Below are positions 1 to 11,640 of a stretch of DNA of 64,000 nt, in pieces. Made by a program: the position numbers and the translations under genes. The stretch's first letter is position 1. Each line of letters begins with the position of its first letter. The stretch is from Flaccisagitta enflata (lineage: Eukaryota > Chaetognatha > Sagittoidea > Aphragmophora), in the NCBI GenBank assembly GCA_965153355.1, contig OZ231126.1, positions 4,526,001 through 4,590,000 on the forward strand. The letters are read 5' to 3'. Below the pieces are notes generated by a model that saw nothing but the letters and a program-made list of their open reading frames with translations, was not told the DNA's origin and ran no database searches.

Positions 1-798
1 GGTGGATGCGGATGTGGATGCGGATGCGGATGTGGATGGGAATGCGGATGCGGATGCGGATTTGGATGCGGATGCGGATGTGGATGGGAATGCGGGGGCG
101 GATGCAGATGCGATTTGAGATGCAGATACAGATGCGGATGCAGATGCGCATTTGGATGCAGATGCGGATGCGGATGCGGATGCGGATGCGGATGCCACAG
201 CCGAATCCACAAGCCGTTTTGCGGCATCTTGGAACGGAGACGCCTGACTGATCTCATGCTGCGGTGGTGCGTTGCACTCTACAGCATGACGCAGCTGCGA
301 TGCATCAGGCGCTGCAGCATGAGTGGCATTTGAATCATCGTTTGGTGGAAGAGAGGAAGTGGCTGCAGGGAGAGAGGGAGTAGATGAGGGAAGAGGAGGA
401 GGAGGAGGAGAAGTGGCGGGAGGTAGATCATGCGAAGATGGCGAAAACTCCTTTGAGTTATTGGAGGTAGTTGTGACTTCGACGGTGTCCATTTTGGCGT
501 CATTTTGGGTGTCTGTTGCAACGGCATCTGTTGAAACGGCATCTGTGGCAACAACATCTGTGGCAACAGCATCTGTTACAGCCGCGCCGCTTTCAGGGGT
601 GATGGGCAGATGCAGCATTGATGAGGAGGATGAGGAAGAAAGGCGACGAGGTGAAGCGGTATTGGCGGCAGCATTAGCAGCAGCATTAGCAGCAGCATTA
701 GCAGCAGCATTCATAACAGGAGTGGTCGAAGACGAGGAGCTTATAAACGGAGTTTTCAAGTCATCACTTTCCATTAGTGTCTCTTGGTTATGATCCCG

Positions 799-889
<91 letters not shown>

Positions 890-1286
890 AATTGGTGTTG
901 TTGCTTCCAGAGATAATGATGTAGCTGTTGTTGCTGTTTCAATTTGTCAAGAATGGCGTGATGGCAATGTCCCATTGAAGCAACCAACTCTTTATCTACC
1001 GCGACAAACTGGCCGCCGCAGCTGCAATGCGTCGGCGGCTGCGCGGACGAGACTGCTGCAGCTGTTGCTGCTGCCGCCGCTGCTGTTGGGTATAAAGCGG
1101 CATCGAGAGCAGAAGGATTATAATGATGATGATGATGAAGAAGAAATTGATGTTGATGATGATAAGGTGGTATAAAAGTAGGAGGAGGAGGAGGAGGAGG
1201 AGGAGCGACGAGGAAGGAGGAAGGGGATAAGTTGGAAGTGGATGCGTGGAGACGAAGAGGCACACCCAAAGACTCCAATCGGGCAG
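1..1286 (-). CDS. FnIII receptor gene, last exon, cut by the window edge (left copy)
   Basis: Acceptor TTCCCACAG before CTGCCCGATTGG; the frame stays open to base 1, so the C-terminus lies outside the window. The order matches the complete copy at 32405-33954: AARLESLGVPLRLHASTSN, a Pro run, a His run, poly-Ala, a segment with C-x-C (HCSCGGQFVAVDKELVASMG), a long poly-Gln tract (about 799-888), Ala/Asn repeats, Ser runs, and an Ala-Ser repeat from GGATGC hexamers at the edge. The Cys-containing segment next to poly-Gln is complex enough to be a small conserved motif or amphipathic helix. I do not recognise it. Confidence 0.68.
799..888. repeat. GTT trinucleotide run coding poly-Gln
   Basis: Near-perfect GTT run, CAA on the coding strand, inside the last exon. 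The right copy (about 32808-32882) is shorter, all in whole codons. Confidence 0.9.
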
Positions 1287-1309
1287 CTGTGGGAAGGGTG
1301 GTGGTGGTA

Positions 1310-1600
1310 TGGAATAGTGTTGTGTTGTGTGGTTTGGCGTAGTGTGGTGTAGAGTGGTTTGGCATAGTGCGGTGAAAAGTGGTTTGGCATGGTGGGGTGT
1401 TAAGTGGTTTGGCATGGTGTGGTGTTGCGTGGTTTGGCAAGGTGTGGTATTGTGTGGTTTGGCATGGTGTGTTGTTGTGTGGTTTGGCATGGTGTGGTGT
1501 TGTGTGTGTTTTGGCATAGTTTGGTGTTGTGTGGTTTGGCATTGTGTAGTGTTGTGTGGTTTGGTGTGGTGTTGTGTGGCAAACGAGGTGTGGCATGTTG
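1310..1600. repeat. About 20-bp minisatellite (GTGTGGTTTGGCATGGTGTG-like)
   Basis: Imperfect tandem units in the intron just before the last exon's acceptor (minus strand). The mirrored copy is at about 32055-32390. Confidence 0.85.
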
Positions 1601-1871
1601 TGTTGCGTTAGTAGGAAAAAAGAAAACAATGATTAGATGAGGAAAAACTCGGTTTTAGATTTGAAATCAGTTTGACAAAAAAAGACTAAGATGAGAGATC
1701 ATGATATCAAATCATATATTGATCAACGAATCGACACAGACAATGATGGATAAAATGAGAAAAGGGAGAAGGAAAAGACAGACATCAGGCATAACTCACA
1801 ATGACAAAACTTGCATTTTTCAAGTGGGAGAGAGAGTCTATAACAAACTTTATATCAGCGACAGTCGGTAC

Positions 1872-1958
1872 CTGAGAATGTTCCTTTTCGGTCAAAAATG
1901 TAGTCTTTCTTTAAAGATGTTGGAAACTTGAGGCTCATTTTGCCCGCAATCAAATCTC
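1872..1958 (-). CDS. FnIII receptor gene, 87-bp exon (left copy)
   Basis: Acceptor TTTGCTTTGCAG before GAGATTTG, donor CTCAG before GTACCGAC, phase 1 on both sides. It encodes GDLIAGKMSLKFPTSLKKD, then YIFDRKGTFS. This is one of the few ordinary, non-repetitive stretches of the tail and probably a short binding motif. It has the same length as the copy at 31115-31201. Being symmetric, it can be skipped without changing frame. Confidence 0.7.
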
Positions 1959-1994
1959 CTGCAAAGCAAACGAAACCATTAATCAATACAACCT

Positions 1995-2535
1995 GGCAAA
2001 GGCAAAGGCAAGGGCAAAGGAAAGGGCAATGGAAAAGGAAAAGGCAAAGGCAAAGGCAAAGTGAAAGGCAAGGGCGAAGGCAAAGGCAAGGGCTAAGAAA
2101 AAGGCAAGGGCTAAGAAAAAGGCAAGGGCTAAGAAAAAGGCAAGGGCTAAAGCAAAGGAAAAGGCAATGGAAAAGGAAAAGGCAAGGGCAAAGGAAAAGG
2201 CAAAGGCAAAGGCAAAGGCAAAGGCAAGGGCAAAGGCAAAGTGAAAGGCAAGGGCTAAGAAAAAGGCAAGGGCTAAGAAAAAGGCAAGGGCTAAGGCAAA
2301 GACAAATGAAAAGGCAAAGGCAAAGACAAAGGCAAAGGCAAAGGAAAAAGCAAGGGCAAAGGAAAAGGCAAGGGCAAAGGAAAAGGCAAGGGCAAAGGCA
2401 AGGGCAAAGGAAAAGGCAAAGGTAAGGGCAAAGGCAAGGGCAAAGGAAAAGGCATGGGCAAAGGCAAAGTCAAAGGCAAGGGCAAAAGAAAAGGAAAAGG
2501 GCAAAGGCAAAGACAAAGGCAGGGGCAAGGCAAAG
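1995..2535. repeat. Hexamer-based minisatellite (AAGGCA with AAGGGC and AAGGAA variants)
   Basis: Purine-rich tandem array in the intron between the 1340-bp and 87-bp exons. The mirrored copy is at about 30537-31078. Higher-order units such as GGGCTAAGAAAAAGGCAA recur. It opens long reading frames that are not genes. Confidence 0.9.
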
Positions 2536-2647
2536 TATTTTATATCCATTTAAAGTCATTTTCTTTTGAAAGTAATGTAAGGAAAAATACATAATAAAGT
2601 AACCGTCATTGTAGATCGTCTTGAATTTGACGACTGACTGAGCGACT

Positions 2648-2650
<3 letters not shown>

Positions 2651-2737
<87 letters not shown>
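2651..2737. repeat. AG dinucleotide microsatellite (left arm)
   Basis: Near-perfect AG run in the intron after the donor of the 1340-bp exon. The counterpart at about 30159-30284 is longer. Confidence 0.95.
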
Positions 2738-2745
<8 letters not shown>

Positions 2746-2811
2746 GAAACAGACAGAAAAACAGACAGGCAGATGGGCTCTTCATGTTTGCATGCGTAAA
2801 TAAAAGCATAC

Positions 2812-4151
2812 CGTTGGTCCCGCTTGAAGGCATATTTGCGATGGAGGGTGGGATGACGTTGCCGATCGGAATTGGTCCAAGTTGGTGGTTAACCGGAAGT
2901 GGCCCAAGTTGGTTGTTGACGATCGGATTGGGATTCTTACGACCGACTTCGACGCCGGAATCGCTTCCCGATGACGAGGCGCTGGAGCCTCGGTCTGCCA
3001 CTCCTCCGGGCGCCGCCGGATGATGATTATCGACGATATTGTCGACCGCATCCTCGACGTCATCGTTAACGTCAACATCGTCCACATCGGCGACATTGGC
3101 GACATCATTGTCGACGACGTCATCCACGTCATCCTCGTGGTTCAGCGTTTGAAGAGAGTTTGGAGGTGATGCGGATAAAGCTGAGGATACGAAAGGCTTT
3201 CGACGACAACTTGGATGATGATAATGAGGAAGTTGCTGTAGTTGATGCCGATGATGAAGACACTGAGGATGATGCTGAGGATGATGATGAGAATGATTTT
3301 GATGATGCAGCAAAAAAGATTCCCTTTCTACTTCCGCCGCCGCCGCCGCCGCAGCAGTAGCAGCAGCTGCAGCCGTGGAAGAAACAGTGGAGGATGAGTT
3401 TTCCGCCGCTGCTGCCGCCGTCGCTTCAGCAACTGAAGCTGTAGCATCAAAGGAGGGAAAATAACTGATTGCCGCTGCGGAATCAACATTTCCCGATTCG
3501 CAGCAGCAATGAAGAGGAGCAGATGGAGGAGGAGGAGGGTAATCCCGCTGATGATGAGGATGAAGGCAGTGAAGATGAGGGAGAGGGGGAAGAGGAGGAT
3601 GCGAAGAACAAGGAGGAGGAAGAGTATTGTCAATGTGATCGTCAGTGGCGGCGGCGTCTACGGCAGTTGCGGCAGGGGTGGTGGTGGTGGCTGCGGCAGC
3701 GGTCAATTGACTCACGCTGCCTTCGCGACTGACGGGCTTCAAACTAACACCGACGATGCTGTTGTTGCTGTTGCTATTGCTGTTACTGCGGCAGGCCCCA
3801 TTTCCGGGTATAGAATAACTGTTGCCGCACTTTTGAACGCGACAAGAAGAGGAAGCGGTAGCGATGCCAGTGCGATGCAGATGATGCTGTTGATTAAGGT
3901 TAGGGTTACCGCAGCGGCCACTAACCGCTGTTGCGACAGAAGCATCTTGACGATGCTGTTGTCTCTGCTGTTGTTGTTGTTGTTGTTGTTGTTGTTGTCT
4001 TTGTGGATTATGCTGTTGTTGTTGTTGCTGGTGTTGATTGACGTCATTGTTGATGTTGTTAGACATGTTTTGTATCCGATGCTGACAACCATCTTGAGAG
4101 GATGACGACATCTTGGAGGCGACTTCACTCGGAAGCACTGGCAAGAAGCAG
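2812..4151 (-). CDS. FnIII receptor gene, large low-complexity exon (left copy)
   Basis: A 1340-bp exon, acceptor CTTCTTACAG before CTGCTTCTTGC, donor CCAACG before GTATGC, phase 2 in and 1 out. It opens CFLPVLPSEVASKMSSSSQD, then poly-Gln/His, Ser/Asn, Thr/Ala, Pro and poly-Ala tracts, a His-rich stretch and an acidic Asp/Val repeat. The last part, SSGSDSGVEVGRKNP and NQLGPLPVNHQLGPIPIGN, is complex and may be the conserved piece. The in-frame ATG after ASK could serve as a start in a shorter transcript, but the open acceptor and matching phase favour an internal exon. The right copy (28748-30084) differs by a few substitutions and in-frame repeat changes. Function unknown. Confidence 0.7.
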
Positions 4152-4154
4152 CTG

Positions 4155-4905
4155 TAAGAAGAGGAGAGAAACAGATACCGACTGTAAGGGCTGGTTAAAG
4201 AGAATTCAAAAAAAGAAACAGATACCGACTGTAAGGGCTGGTTAAAGAAAAAACTAAGGACAGATAAAAGGTAAGGGCTGGTAAAATACACAAAAGACCG
4301 CTGGTTAAAAGGAACTAAAAAAAGAAACAGATACCGACTGTAAGGGCTGGTTAAAGGAAACGCAAAAAAAGAAACAGATACCGACTGTAAGGGCTGGTTA
4401 AAGAGAATTCAAAAAAAGAAACAAATACCAACTGTAAGGGCTGGTTACAGAAAAAGACTAAGGGCTGGTTAAAAGGAATTAAAAAAAAGAAACAGATAGC
4501 GACTGTAAGGGCAGGTTAAAGGGAACTAAAAAAAAGAAACATACCGACAGTAAGGGCTGGTTAAAGGGAACTCAAACAAAGAGACAGATACCGACTGTAA
4601 GGGCTGGTTAAAGGGTACTCAAACAAAGAAACAGATACCAACTGTAAGGGTTGGTTAAAGGGAACTCAAAAAAAGAAACAGGTACCGAGTACCGTCAGTA
4701 AAGGATGGCTACAGGAAACTCAAAAAAATAAAACAGATACCAACTGTAAGGACTGGTTAAAGGGAACCCATAAAAAGAAACAGAAAAAGACTGTAAGAGC
4801 TTGTTAGAGGGAACCTAAAAAAAAAACAGTTACCAACTGTAAGGGCTGGTTAAAGGGAACTCGAATAAAGAAACAGATACCAACTGTAAGAGCTGGTTAA
4901 AGGCC
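4155..4905. repeat. About 45-bp intronic minisatellite with acceptor-like motif (left arm)
   Basis: About 16 degenerate units of AAGAAACAGATACCGACTGT followed by AAGGGCTGGTTAAAGGGAAC. On the gene strand each unit has a T-rich stretch and CCCTTACAG, very like the real acceptor CTTCTTACAG at the array's edge. Mirror at 28100-28745. Confidence 0.88.
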
Positions 4906-5008
4906 GACGATCAATAACATCTAACAACCAATTAATTAAATTACATCCATACAAGTAAGATAAATACGCCGTAAGGCTCAAAATCTCACAAGCAATCTAA
5001 AAAAAAAA

Positions 5009-5210
5009 ACAAGTGACGCAGGGCCACAATATCGTTGCGGTCGGGTGGGTAGGGGCATCCAACCCCCAGCTACACCCCAACCCATTGCCAACACTCAAAC
5101 ATACACAAAAAATATCAAAAACGCTCGTTTTCCCACTTTTCAACTCAATGACCACGGACCAACGGACGGACAAAGCCTCTTATAGAGTTGCGTGTCTGCA
5201 ACTAAAAAAA
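5009..5210 (+). mobile_element. Hairpin-ended element, GTTGCG type (left arm)
   Basis: 5' ACAAGTGACGC, then GTTGCGG and GGGTGGGTAGGGGC; 3' GGACGGACAAAGCCTCTTAT, AGAG, hairpin GTTGCGTGTCTGCAAC (5187-5202) and TAAAAA. Mirror copy at 27771-27984. No RNA polymerase III boxes seen. Confidence 0.8.
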
Positions 5211-5265
5211 AAAGCAAACATGAAACATAGAAAGGTATCATTACATGTTTAATGGATATGCTCAC

Positions 5266-5580
5266 CGTTGACAAGAAGTCATCGAATGATAAGGATGAGG
5301 ATGAGGATGAGGATGAGGATGAGGATGAGAAGGGTATCGAGGATGATGCTGACACAGTGGATAATGATGGAGGTTGTTGATCAATCTATGATTGATATTG
5401 CCGAATTTGTTGTAGTCAGTGCTGTTGTTGTTATTGTTGATGTTGTTTTTGTTGTTGTTATGAGCGCAAGGGTAAAGCATTTCTCCTCTGCAGCTGCGTC
5501 GTCTTCGGCCACCGCCGCCGCCGCAGCCGCCGCCGCTTGTCAGATCACTCACGCTTCCAGCAGAGCCGCGCGAAAAACAG
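5266..5580 (-). CDS. FnIII receptor gene, Gly/Arg and Asn/His/Pro-rich exon (left copy)
   Basis: Acceptor TTTTCCGCAG before CTGTTTTTCG, donor TCAACG before GTGAGCATAT; phase 2 on both sides. It encodes CFSRGSAGSVSDLTSGG, a Gly then Arg run, a poly-Asn tract (with STDYNKFGN) and a His-Pro repeat built on six-base repeats. The copy at 27387-27704 has one codon more (318 against 315 bp) and stays in frame, so length changes at repeats are tolerated. Probably a disordered tail segment; no named domain. Confidence 0.72.
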
Positions 5581-5815
5581 CTGCGGAAAACACAAGAAAA
5601 AGTGTGTGTGGAATGAGAGGGAGATGCGAAGGTAGGGGAAGGAGGTAGAGGGAGGGAGGGTGAGGGAGACATAAAGGGGAGGAGGAGAAAGAAATAGAGA
5701 GAAAGTGAGACAGTGAGGGAGCAACAGGGAGGGAAAATTACTTGAGGGACCAAAGTTTTTTATCCGTTTTAGGCAAATTTCCGTTACTCTTGGATCCAGT
5801 ATAACGGGGTGTGAA

Positions 5816-6124
5816 CAGGGGCGTATTTGAGCCCAAATTTTTCGGGCAGCAACCCAAAATCTGTGTCCCAACGAGTCTTGTGTCCCAATTATTTTTAGTT
5901 GCGGACACGCAACTCTACACCTGGGTGAAAACTTTGAAATGAGAAATGATTTGGTTGATGAAAAGGGTTGAGGGCATCAACCTAGACAACTATATGAAGT
6001 GGTTGAATAGGCTCTGTAGATCGATCCCATAGAACCTCATTGTATTACAGCTGGAAATATTTCAAACCTCTCTCTTTTTCTTTCTCTTTCTCTTTCTCAA
6101 TCACTCACTCACTCTTTCACTCTC

Positions 6125-6170
<46 letters not shown>

Positions 6171-6246
6171 GTGTCCCGATGGGGTTTGTGCCCCAACAAA
6201 AAGGGCAGCAGCTGCTGCCCCTGACGCCCCGTCAAATACGCCCCTG
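5816..6246. mobile_element. hAT-like non-autonomous element (left arm copy)
   Basis: Terminal inverted repeats CAGGGGCGTATTTGA, flanked by the 8-bp direct repeat GGTGTGAA, as expected of hAT transposons. It lies in an intron and carries a TC microsatellite and a nested end of the hairpin-ended family near 5891-5913. No transposase. Confidence 0.85.
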
Positions 6247-6417
6247 GGTGTGAATGTCCCTACATGAAGACAGACAGACCTGTCAAGTGACAAACCATCT
6301 TATATAGATGCTTTGCAAAATAGAGCGTTTAACTTCTGGGCTAGGGAGTAACAACAGAACAAGAAATCATCAATCATCACATTTCACACATTGATGATTT
6401 AAGAAGAATTGTTGTAC

Positions 6418-6556
6418 CTCAAGCAGCGGCTGAAAAATGATGGGGATTTGTTCTGATTGTTCTTTTGTCTGGTTGCGATGGTTTCTTCAAATGCCGCGTG
6501 AGGGCAGCACGCAGACGCGTAAGCCAGGCTCACAGCAGACGATTCCGAAATACGAC
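6418..6556 (-). CDS. FnIII receptor gene, cytoplasmic exon just inside the inverted-duplication boundary
   Basis: A 139-bp exon with acceptor GATCTTTCAG before GTCGTATT and donor TTGAG before GTACAACA, phase 1 in and phase 2 out. The peptide contains GRISESSAVSLAYASACC, then a Gln/Asn/Lys-rich stretch and SPSFFSRCL. It supplies exactly the phase change needed between the GC-rich exon (out 1) and the next exon (in 2). The inverted copy on the right begins at 26552, which matches about 6410 here, so the last 8 bases separate this exon from the duplicated block and the right arm lacks it because of the N gap. No domain recognised. Confidence 0.72.
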
Positions 6557-6789
6557 CTGAAAGATCAAATATGAAAGAATTTTTGATGATTGAGGTTTAA
6601 AAACAGTAACATTTTGCGAGACCCATTGTTGTTTTTGTTGTTGTTGTTGTTATTGTTGTTGTTATTGTTGTTGTTGTTGTTGTTGTCCCTGTTGTTGTTG
6701 TCCATGTTGTTGTTGTCCCTGTTGTTGTTGTCCCTGTTGTTGCTAATGTTCGTCTTCTTGTCATTGCAATTCCGAAGAAAGCGAGTGGA

Positions 6790-6950
6790 TCATTAAATGT
6801 TTGCGTGAAGGACCAACCAACCGACCAATCGACTGACCAGCTGACCAATCGAATGACCAACTGACCAATCGACCGACCAACTGACCAATCAACCGACCGA
6901 CTGGCGGAAGGACACAACCGATCGTACAGGTGCTAAGGCGCACCTAAAAG
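6790..6950 (+). mobile_element. Hairpin-ended element, GGTGC type, 3' part
   Basis: GACCAACTGACCAATC tandem tract followed by hairpin GGTGCTAAGGCGCACC (6929-6944) and TAAAAG. The 5' end is not found. Confidence 0.6.
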
Positions 6951-7189
6951 CCACAAGTGAAGGGTCCTCCTTCACTAAGAATAAGCCGCCCGATGCTACT
7001 TAAGTATTTGTTCAGTGTTCACCGTTGTTACCGCCCCCTCGACCCCCCCCCCACGTCCCCACGCCCCCACGCCCCTCCCTTGATCAACTTTAATAAGCAC
7101 AAAGTGGGCAGTCTCGCTAATAAACAAGTTTCCACATTATCTGCTTCCCAGAGAGAGACAGAGAATGAGATCAGAATTCAAAAATGTGA

Positions 7190-7247
7190 CCTACTTACAT
7201 ACCGACCGGCACAGCAAGGTGTAGAGTCGCGTATCCGCGACTAAAAA
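7190..7247 (+). mobile_element. Hairpin-ended element, 3' end fragment
   Basis: GCAAGGTGTAGA then hairpin GTCGCGTATCCGCGAC (7226-7241) and TAAAAA. A separate inverted 5' end (CGTGTATCTGGCCTTG) follows at about 7270-7287. Confidence 0.65.
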
Positions 7248-7286
7248 CGCAAGACGCATCGTCTTGGCCCGTGTATCTGGCCTTGC

Positions 7287-7825
7287 TTTTCGGCAGCGGC
7301 TCCAAAGGGGTCGATGGCCGAGGCATTCACACATATGGGGAATATACTCCTCCTCCTTTTTTTTTCTTTTTCTTTTTCTTTTTCTTTTTCTTTTTCTTCT
7401 TCTTCTTCTTCTCCTCCTTCTCCGCCCCCCACCCCCTTTAACTTTTTCTTTTTCTTCTTCTTTTTCTTTATCTTCTCCTTCTTTTTCTCCTTCTTCTTCT
7501 TCTCCTTCTCCGTCCCCCACCCCATTAACTATGATCAAGCCAAAAGGCCCCAATCCTAATCTTGAGGCCAAATTTCCAGTCTGAAGGACCAAATCACAGG
7601 CGCAAAACCCAAATACCAGTTTTGAGGCCCCAGCAAGAGGCAAGGCCTAAATCTCAGCCCAAATTCTGATTGCTAGAAAGTGACGGAGGAGGAGTGAATT
7701 CCTAAAATGTGTGAAAGCATAGGTCATCAACCCTTTGAGGCCACAGCCATTCGCCCTGCCTCAACTTCAATCACAACCAAGGGCGCGGGTACCGCTTACC
7801 ATCTAACGCTTTTGCGACTATTTTA
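7287..7825 (+). mobile_element. GGGCAGCGG foldback element 1 (degenerate)
   Basis: TTTTCGGCAGCGGCTCCAAA at the left, CATAGGTCATCAACCCTTTG and GGGTACCGCTTACCATCTAA with GCTTTTGCGACTA at the right. The middle is a TTC-rich tract and a short GAGGCCAAAT-type repeat. Confidence 0.65.
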
Positions 7826-8240
7826 TTTTCTCTTTTATCATCTTAGAGGACGTTTGCCTCAGTAGGCGCAGAAAGGAGAAAGAAAATATTATACTCTTTT
7901 ATAGGGCAAAAAAACTGCTTTCCATTTTTTAGAAAAAGGGGAGAGGAAGTTTGCGGGGGTCAGAGTGAAGAAAGGAAGCTTTAGTGAAGAAAAACGCCAC
8001 ATAAAATGAAGAAAAAAACCAATAACCACCAATCTTCTTTTGACGTTGATTTGAAAGAACATTGGAGCTCTAGAAAAAAAATCGATGGGAGCTTGCTGTG
8101 GAAAGACCAAAGTCGGGATTGTAAAGGGCAAAACCGGGCACAATTTTCAGTGTTTATGACAGATGGAAAGTCGAATTTAACTTGAATTTATTGTCTAACT
8201 TTCATATCATTTTTTGGCGGACATTTCATCTCACAATGGA

Positions 8241-8267
8241 ACAAGGCCGGATACACGGCTACCTAAG
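8241..8267 (+). mobile_element. Hairpin-ended element, 5' piece split by an insertion
   Basis: ACAAGGCCGGATACACGGCT then ACCTAAG. The rest of the element resumes at 12118 after about 3.85 kb. Confidence 0.7.
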
Positions 8268-9404
8268 ACGGTAAATTTTTGAAGAAAAAATATGCGTTTC
8301 AGCCCAGTTTTTTTTTTAATACTGGAAAAATAATTCAGCCACAAGCACTTCTATGAGACGAATTGTCACCAGACACACTGTATGTGTACAGCTGTATCCA
8401 AAAATATGCTTAAAACCGTCTTTTGATATGCTTAAAAAAAAAAAAGGCAGGAAAATGAGGATCTTTGATGAAATTCCGCTAACAAATTTTTACATGACAT
8501 TGTACATTTATTGATATATACAGAGGCTGAAGCCGCACCACACCTGATTAAACCTTTTAATCCCCCCTCAGGGTTCCTAGTTAGACACCCAAGCGATATC
8601 TAGGGCCACTTTTTATCCTGAACCTCAAGATTGATCAAGAAAGTCTCGCTTGTTGGTTGACAAAATTTATTTGCATATATTTAGATAATCAGGAAAAAAG
8701 TCATTTTCTGGTATTGAAAATCAATTGGACTATCGGCGAAGCATAAGTTTAGCTTACTAGCACCCCTGAGAGTGTAGTTCATCAAAAAAAACCACTAACA
8801 GTCATCCTGAATAGCAGGAAATAAAATAAATTCACGCCTGATGACAGAATAATAAAGATTCAGAAAAAACGTTTTACTGCGGTCTAAATTCTAAGATTTC
8901 CTAACGCGACAACATTTTGCATTTTGAAAAACATAGTTCTCTCCGTAATCGATTTTGGAAGAAAACTATGTTTTTATTTTTTCCATTTTTTCATTTTCTA
9001 TGCAAATTTAGAATTTAGACCGACCTCATGTCAGTTCAGAAATAGGAAATTTTTCATTTGGTGGACATTTTTGTCGATCGAGTTATTATTGATCCTGCTA
9101 TAAGATAGAAATTCGCAGATATTACAGTAAAAGTCATTCAATGCAATCCTGGTTACTTGTGAATGGGCAGGGATAGATATTTCGATGATTGGGCAGGGTC
9201 ATTAATGGGAAAAATTGATCAAACAGGACATAGAACCCCAGAAAGCTCCCAGCATCATGATTAGAGCCATGCACGCACTTGAAATTGAATGGTCTTTCTT
9301 TCTCAGCATCGAAGGGCAGTTTTGGCATTGCTGCCCCTGCCCAATTGCATTTTCTTCATAACCCCTGCCCACCCCAACCAAATAAGCCTGTCTCTGCACT
9401 TTAA

Positions 9405-9593
9405 GTTTTTAGTCGCGTGCAACGCGACTCTACACCCCGCTTTGTCAGTCCGTCCATTGGTCCGTCCGTCCGTTGGTCCGTTGGTCCGTCCATCCGTCCG
9501 TCAGTCGGTCCGTCCGTCGGTCCGTCCATCACACTACTTTTAGGTTTTTGCGGTCTTTGGCCTCACTGCTCCTGCCTTGTTATCCGGCCTTGT
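9405..9593 (-). mobile_element. Hairpin-ended element, GTCGCGT type
   Basis: TTTTTA then hairpin 9412-9428 (GTCGCGTTGCACGCGAC on the minus strand), a long GTCC-type tract, CTCACTGCTCCTGCC and CCGGCCTTGTT. The part holding the 5' motif is deleted. Confidence 0.72.
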
Positions 9594-10420
9594 TATCCAT
9601 CCAGCCTCAGGCGACTGCTAATGATAATACAGCTAGTCGTGTTTTTCCATCATGTGCGTCCTCACACATCTATGAGGCTGGTTGGTTGGTCAGTCTGCCT
9701 GTCAGCCTTAGAATCTGACTGTCCGTTAAGAATTACGAGATTCAAAGCTTTTTCATAACTTGACATTGTTCCAAAGAATATTTGTTTTCTTTCAATCATC
9801 ATTTCAGCCTACAAAAAGTGTTCTTTTGCTCTCAAATCCAGCTTTATTCATCTCCAGTTGGCCATTTTGTTTTTTGTTTTCATTTTCAAACGCACGATTA
9901 AAAAGACAGAACAAAAAAAAAAAAAAAAACGAAACAAGAAGAAGAAAAAGATGATGATGAGGATAATTGACAGAAAGATGATGGGCAGAAACGGAAAGAA
10001 GAAAAAAGAAGAAGAAGAAGAAGAAGCAGAAGAAGGAGAAGAAGAAGAAGAAGAAGAAGAAGAAGAAGACTGTTACAGATGGATTTACCATTTGTGTGCG
10101 TGCTTGCACATCTGTAGGAGGTCAAGTCTGTTGGTCAGTCGGTCTTTCTGTCCTTTTGATGCTAACTCTGCTAACTCTGGCGTCTCACTTCATTTCATTA
10201 ACATCGCATGCTCTCTCACATTCATTTTCATGCAGTGGTTCATTCATCCATGCATGATGAATTCATTCATTCATGATGTAAAGTCAACAAAAAAGGTTTA
10301 TCCATCGAAACGTTCATTCATACAATCCTAATCAGTGAGGAGCACATATTGGCCATAACCTGGCCTTGTTATAGTTAAATGATTGTGGTATTGAAGAATC
10401 AAATTGGTACGTTTTTGCAT

Positions 10421-10647
10421 TTTTAGTTGCGGACACGCAACTCCTTAAGAGGCTTTGTCCGTCCATCCGTCAGTCCGTCCGTTGGTCCATCTGTCCGTTG
10501 GTCCGTGAACACAAGTTGAAAACTGGGAATATGAGCGTTTTTCAATACTTTTTGCATACTTTTGTGTGTTTGGGGGGGATTGCGATGTGGATGAGGGTTG
10601 GACGCCCCTGCCCACCTGTCCGCATATTGTGACCCTGCGTCACTTGT
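10421..10647 (-). mobile_element. Hairpin-ended element, GTTGCG type
   Basis: Hairpin 10426-10441 (GTTGCGTGTCCGCAAC on the minus strand); 5' side reads GCGTCACTTGT with GTCCGC partly preserving the matching motif. Confidence 0.78.
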
Positions 10648-10859
10648 TCTTCATTACAATACTACATCCATTGTGAGCTTTAACACAAAATAAGACAGAC
10701 TTCTTTTGAAAACAAAATTTACTCTATCAGTAAACTTTGTTTATATAAATATAAATATAGATTATATTGAAAAAATTTTATTAATTTTTCGATATAAATT
10801 ATTTGCTATTTGATAAATGATTTAATAAAACATGAATTGTTTATAGAAATTATAAAAAA

Positions 10860-11640
10860 AATATTGAATGACCAAAATCTGCATTTTCAACAAATATACT
10901 GTTGTTATTTTGAATTTTTTTGCCAATCTCAATTACTCCACTCAGAACTAGGAAAAATATTCCCCTTAGGACCTTCAAATATGTAGACCAGGGCCATTGC
11001 AGGTCCAAAATAGGCCAAAAATAGGCTAAAAATGGTCTAAGAAGCAAAATGGCAAAAATCTGCATTTTCTTTAATCTGATGGTAGTTATTCAGAATTTTT
11101 TTGCCATCATCACTCATTTAACTTGGAACTAGGAAAAATATTTTCAATGGAACCTTTCATACTTACACCAGGGATGTAACAGGCAAAAAACAGGCCAAAA
11201 ATAGCATAAAATGGCCAAAATTGGCATTTACACTTAAGAAAGTAATTATTACGTAAAATATTTTTGCCAATTTCACTCAAATCATTTAGATCAGCATCAA
11301 ATATACTTATTGAGAGCTTTGAACACTAAGAGCAGAGCTATAATAGGCCAAAAACAGGACAAGACTGGCCAAAATCTGCTTTACCATCTAGAAATTTATT
11401 GTTCTTTCATATCTTTTGCAAAAAAAATGCATATTTTGGCTATTTTAGGTCATTTTTGGCCTGTTATTGCCCTGGTGTGAGTGTTTACAGGTCTTAAGGG
11501 GTATATTTTTTGTACTTCTGAGTTGAATGGATGAAATCAGCAAAAAAAAACCAGAATTAGAACCACTCAATAGATGAAAAAGCAGATTTTGGACATTTTG
11601 GACATTTTGGGCCATATTTGGTTTGTTTTTGGCCCTTTAC
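10860..11640. repeat. AT-rich degenerate satellite with a turn in the middle
   Basis: About 180-bp units (CAAAATCTGCATTTTC, AGGCCAAAAATAGG, CTAGGAAAAATATT) run one way to about 11400 and inversely after it (GGCCTGTTATTGCCCTGGTG). Similar wording at 63420-63840. Confidence 0.65.

Larger units (their letters stand above)
1..6410. repeat. Left arm of a large inverted duplication
   Basis: Reads as the reverse complement of 26552 to about 33650, through exons, introns, minisatellites and transposons. Differences are mostly repeat-length changes, scattered substitutions and two insertions in the right arm. The left arm is cut by the window start. Confidence 0.92.

Noticed and set aside
3509-4105. 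Plus-strand frame opposite the large exon
   Set aside because: Antisense shadow of the minus-strand coding exon; no splice sites or sensible composition.
5009-5210. tRNA-derived SINE
   Set aside because: No A or B box and no tRNA-like head; copies end in a hairpin plus TAAAAA and not in a simple tail repeat.
9858-10125. Glu/Lys-rich frame
   Set aside because: Purine microsatellite only.
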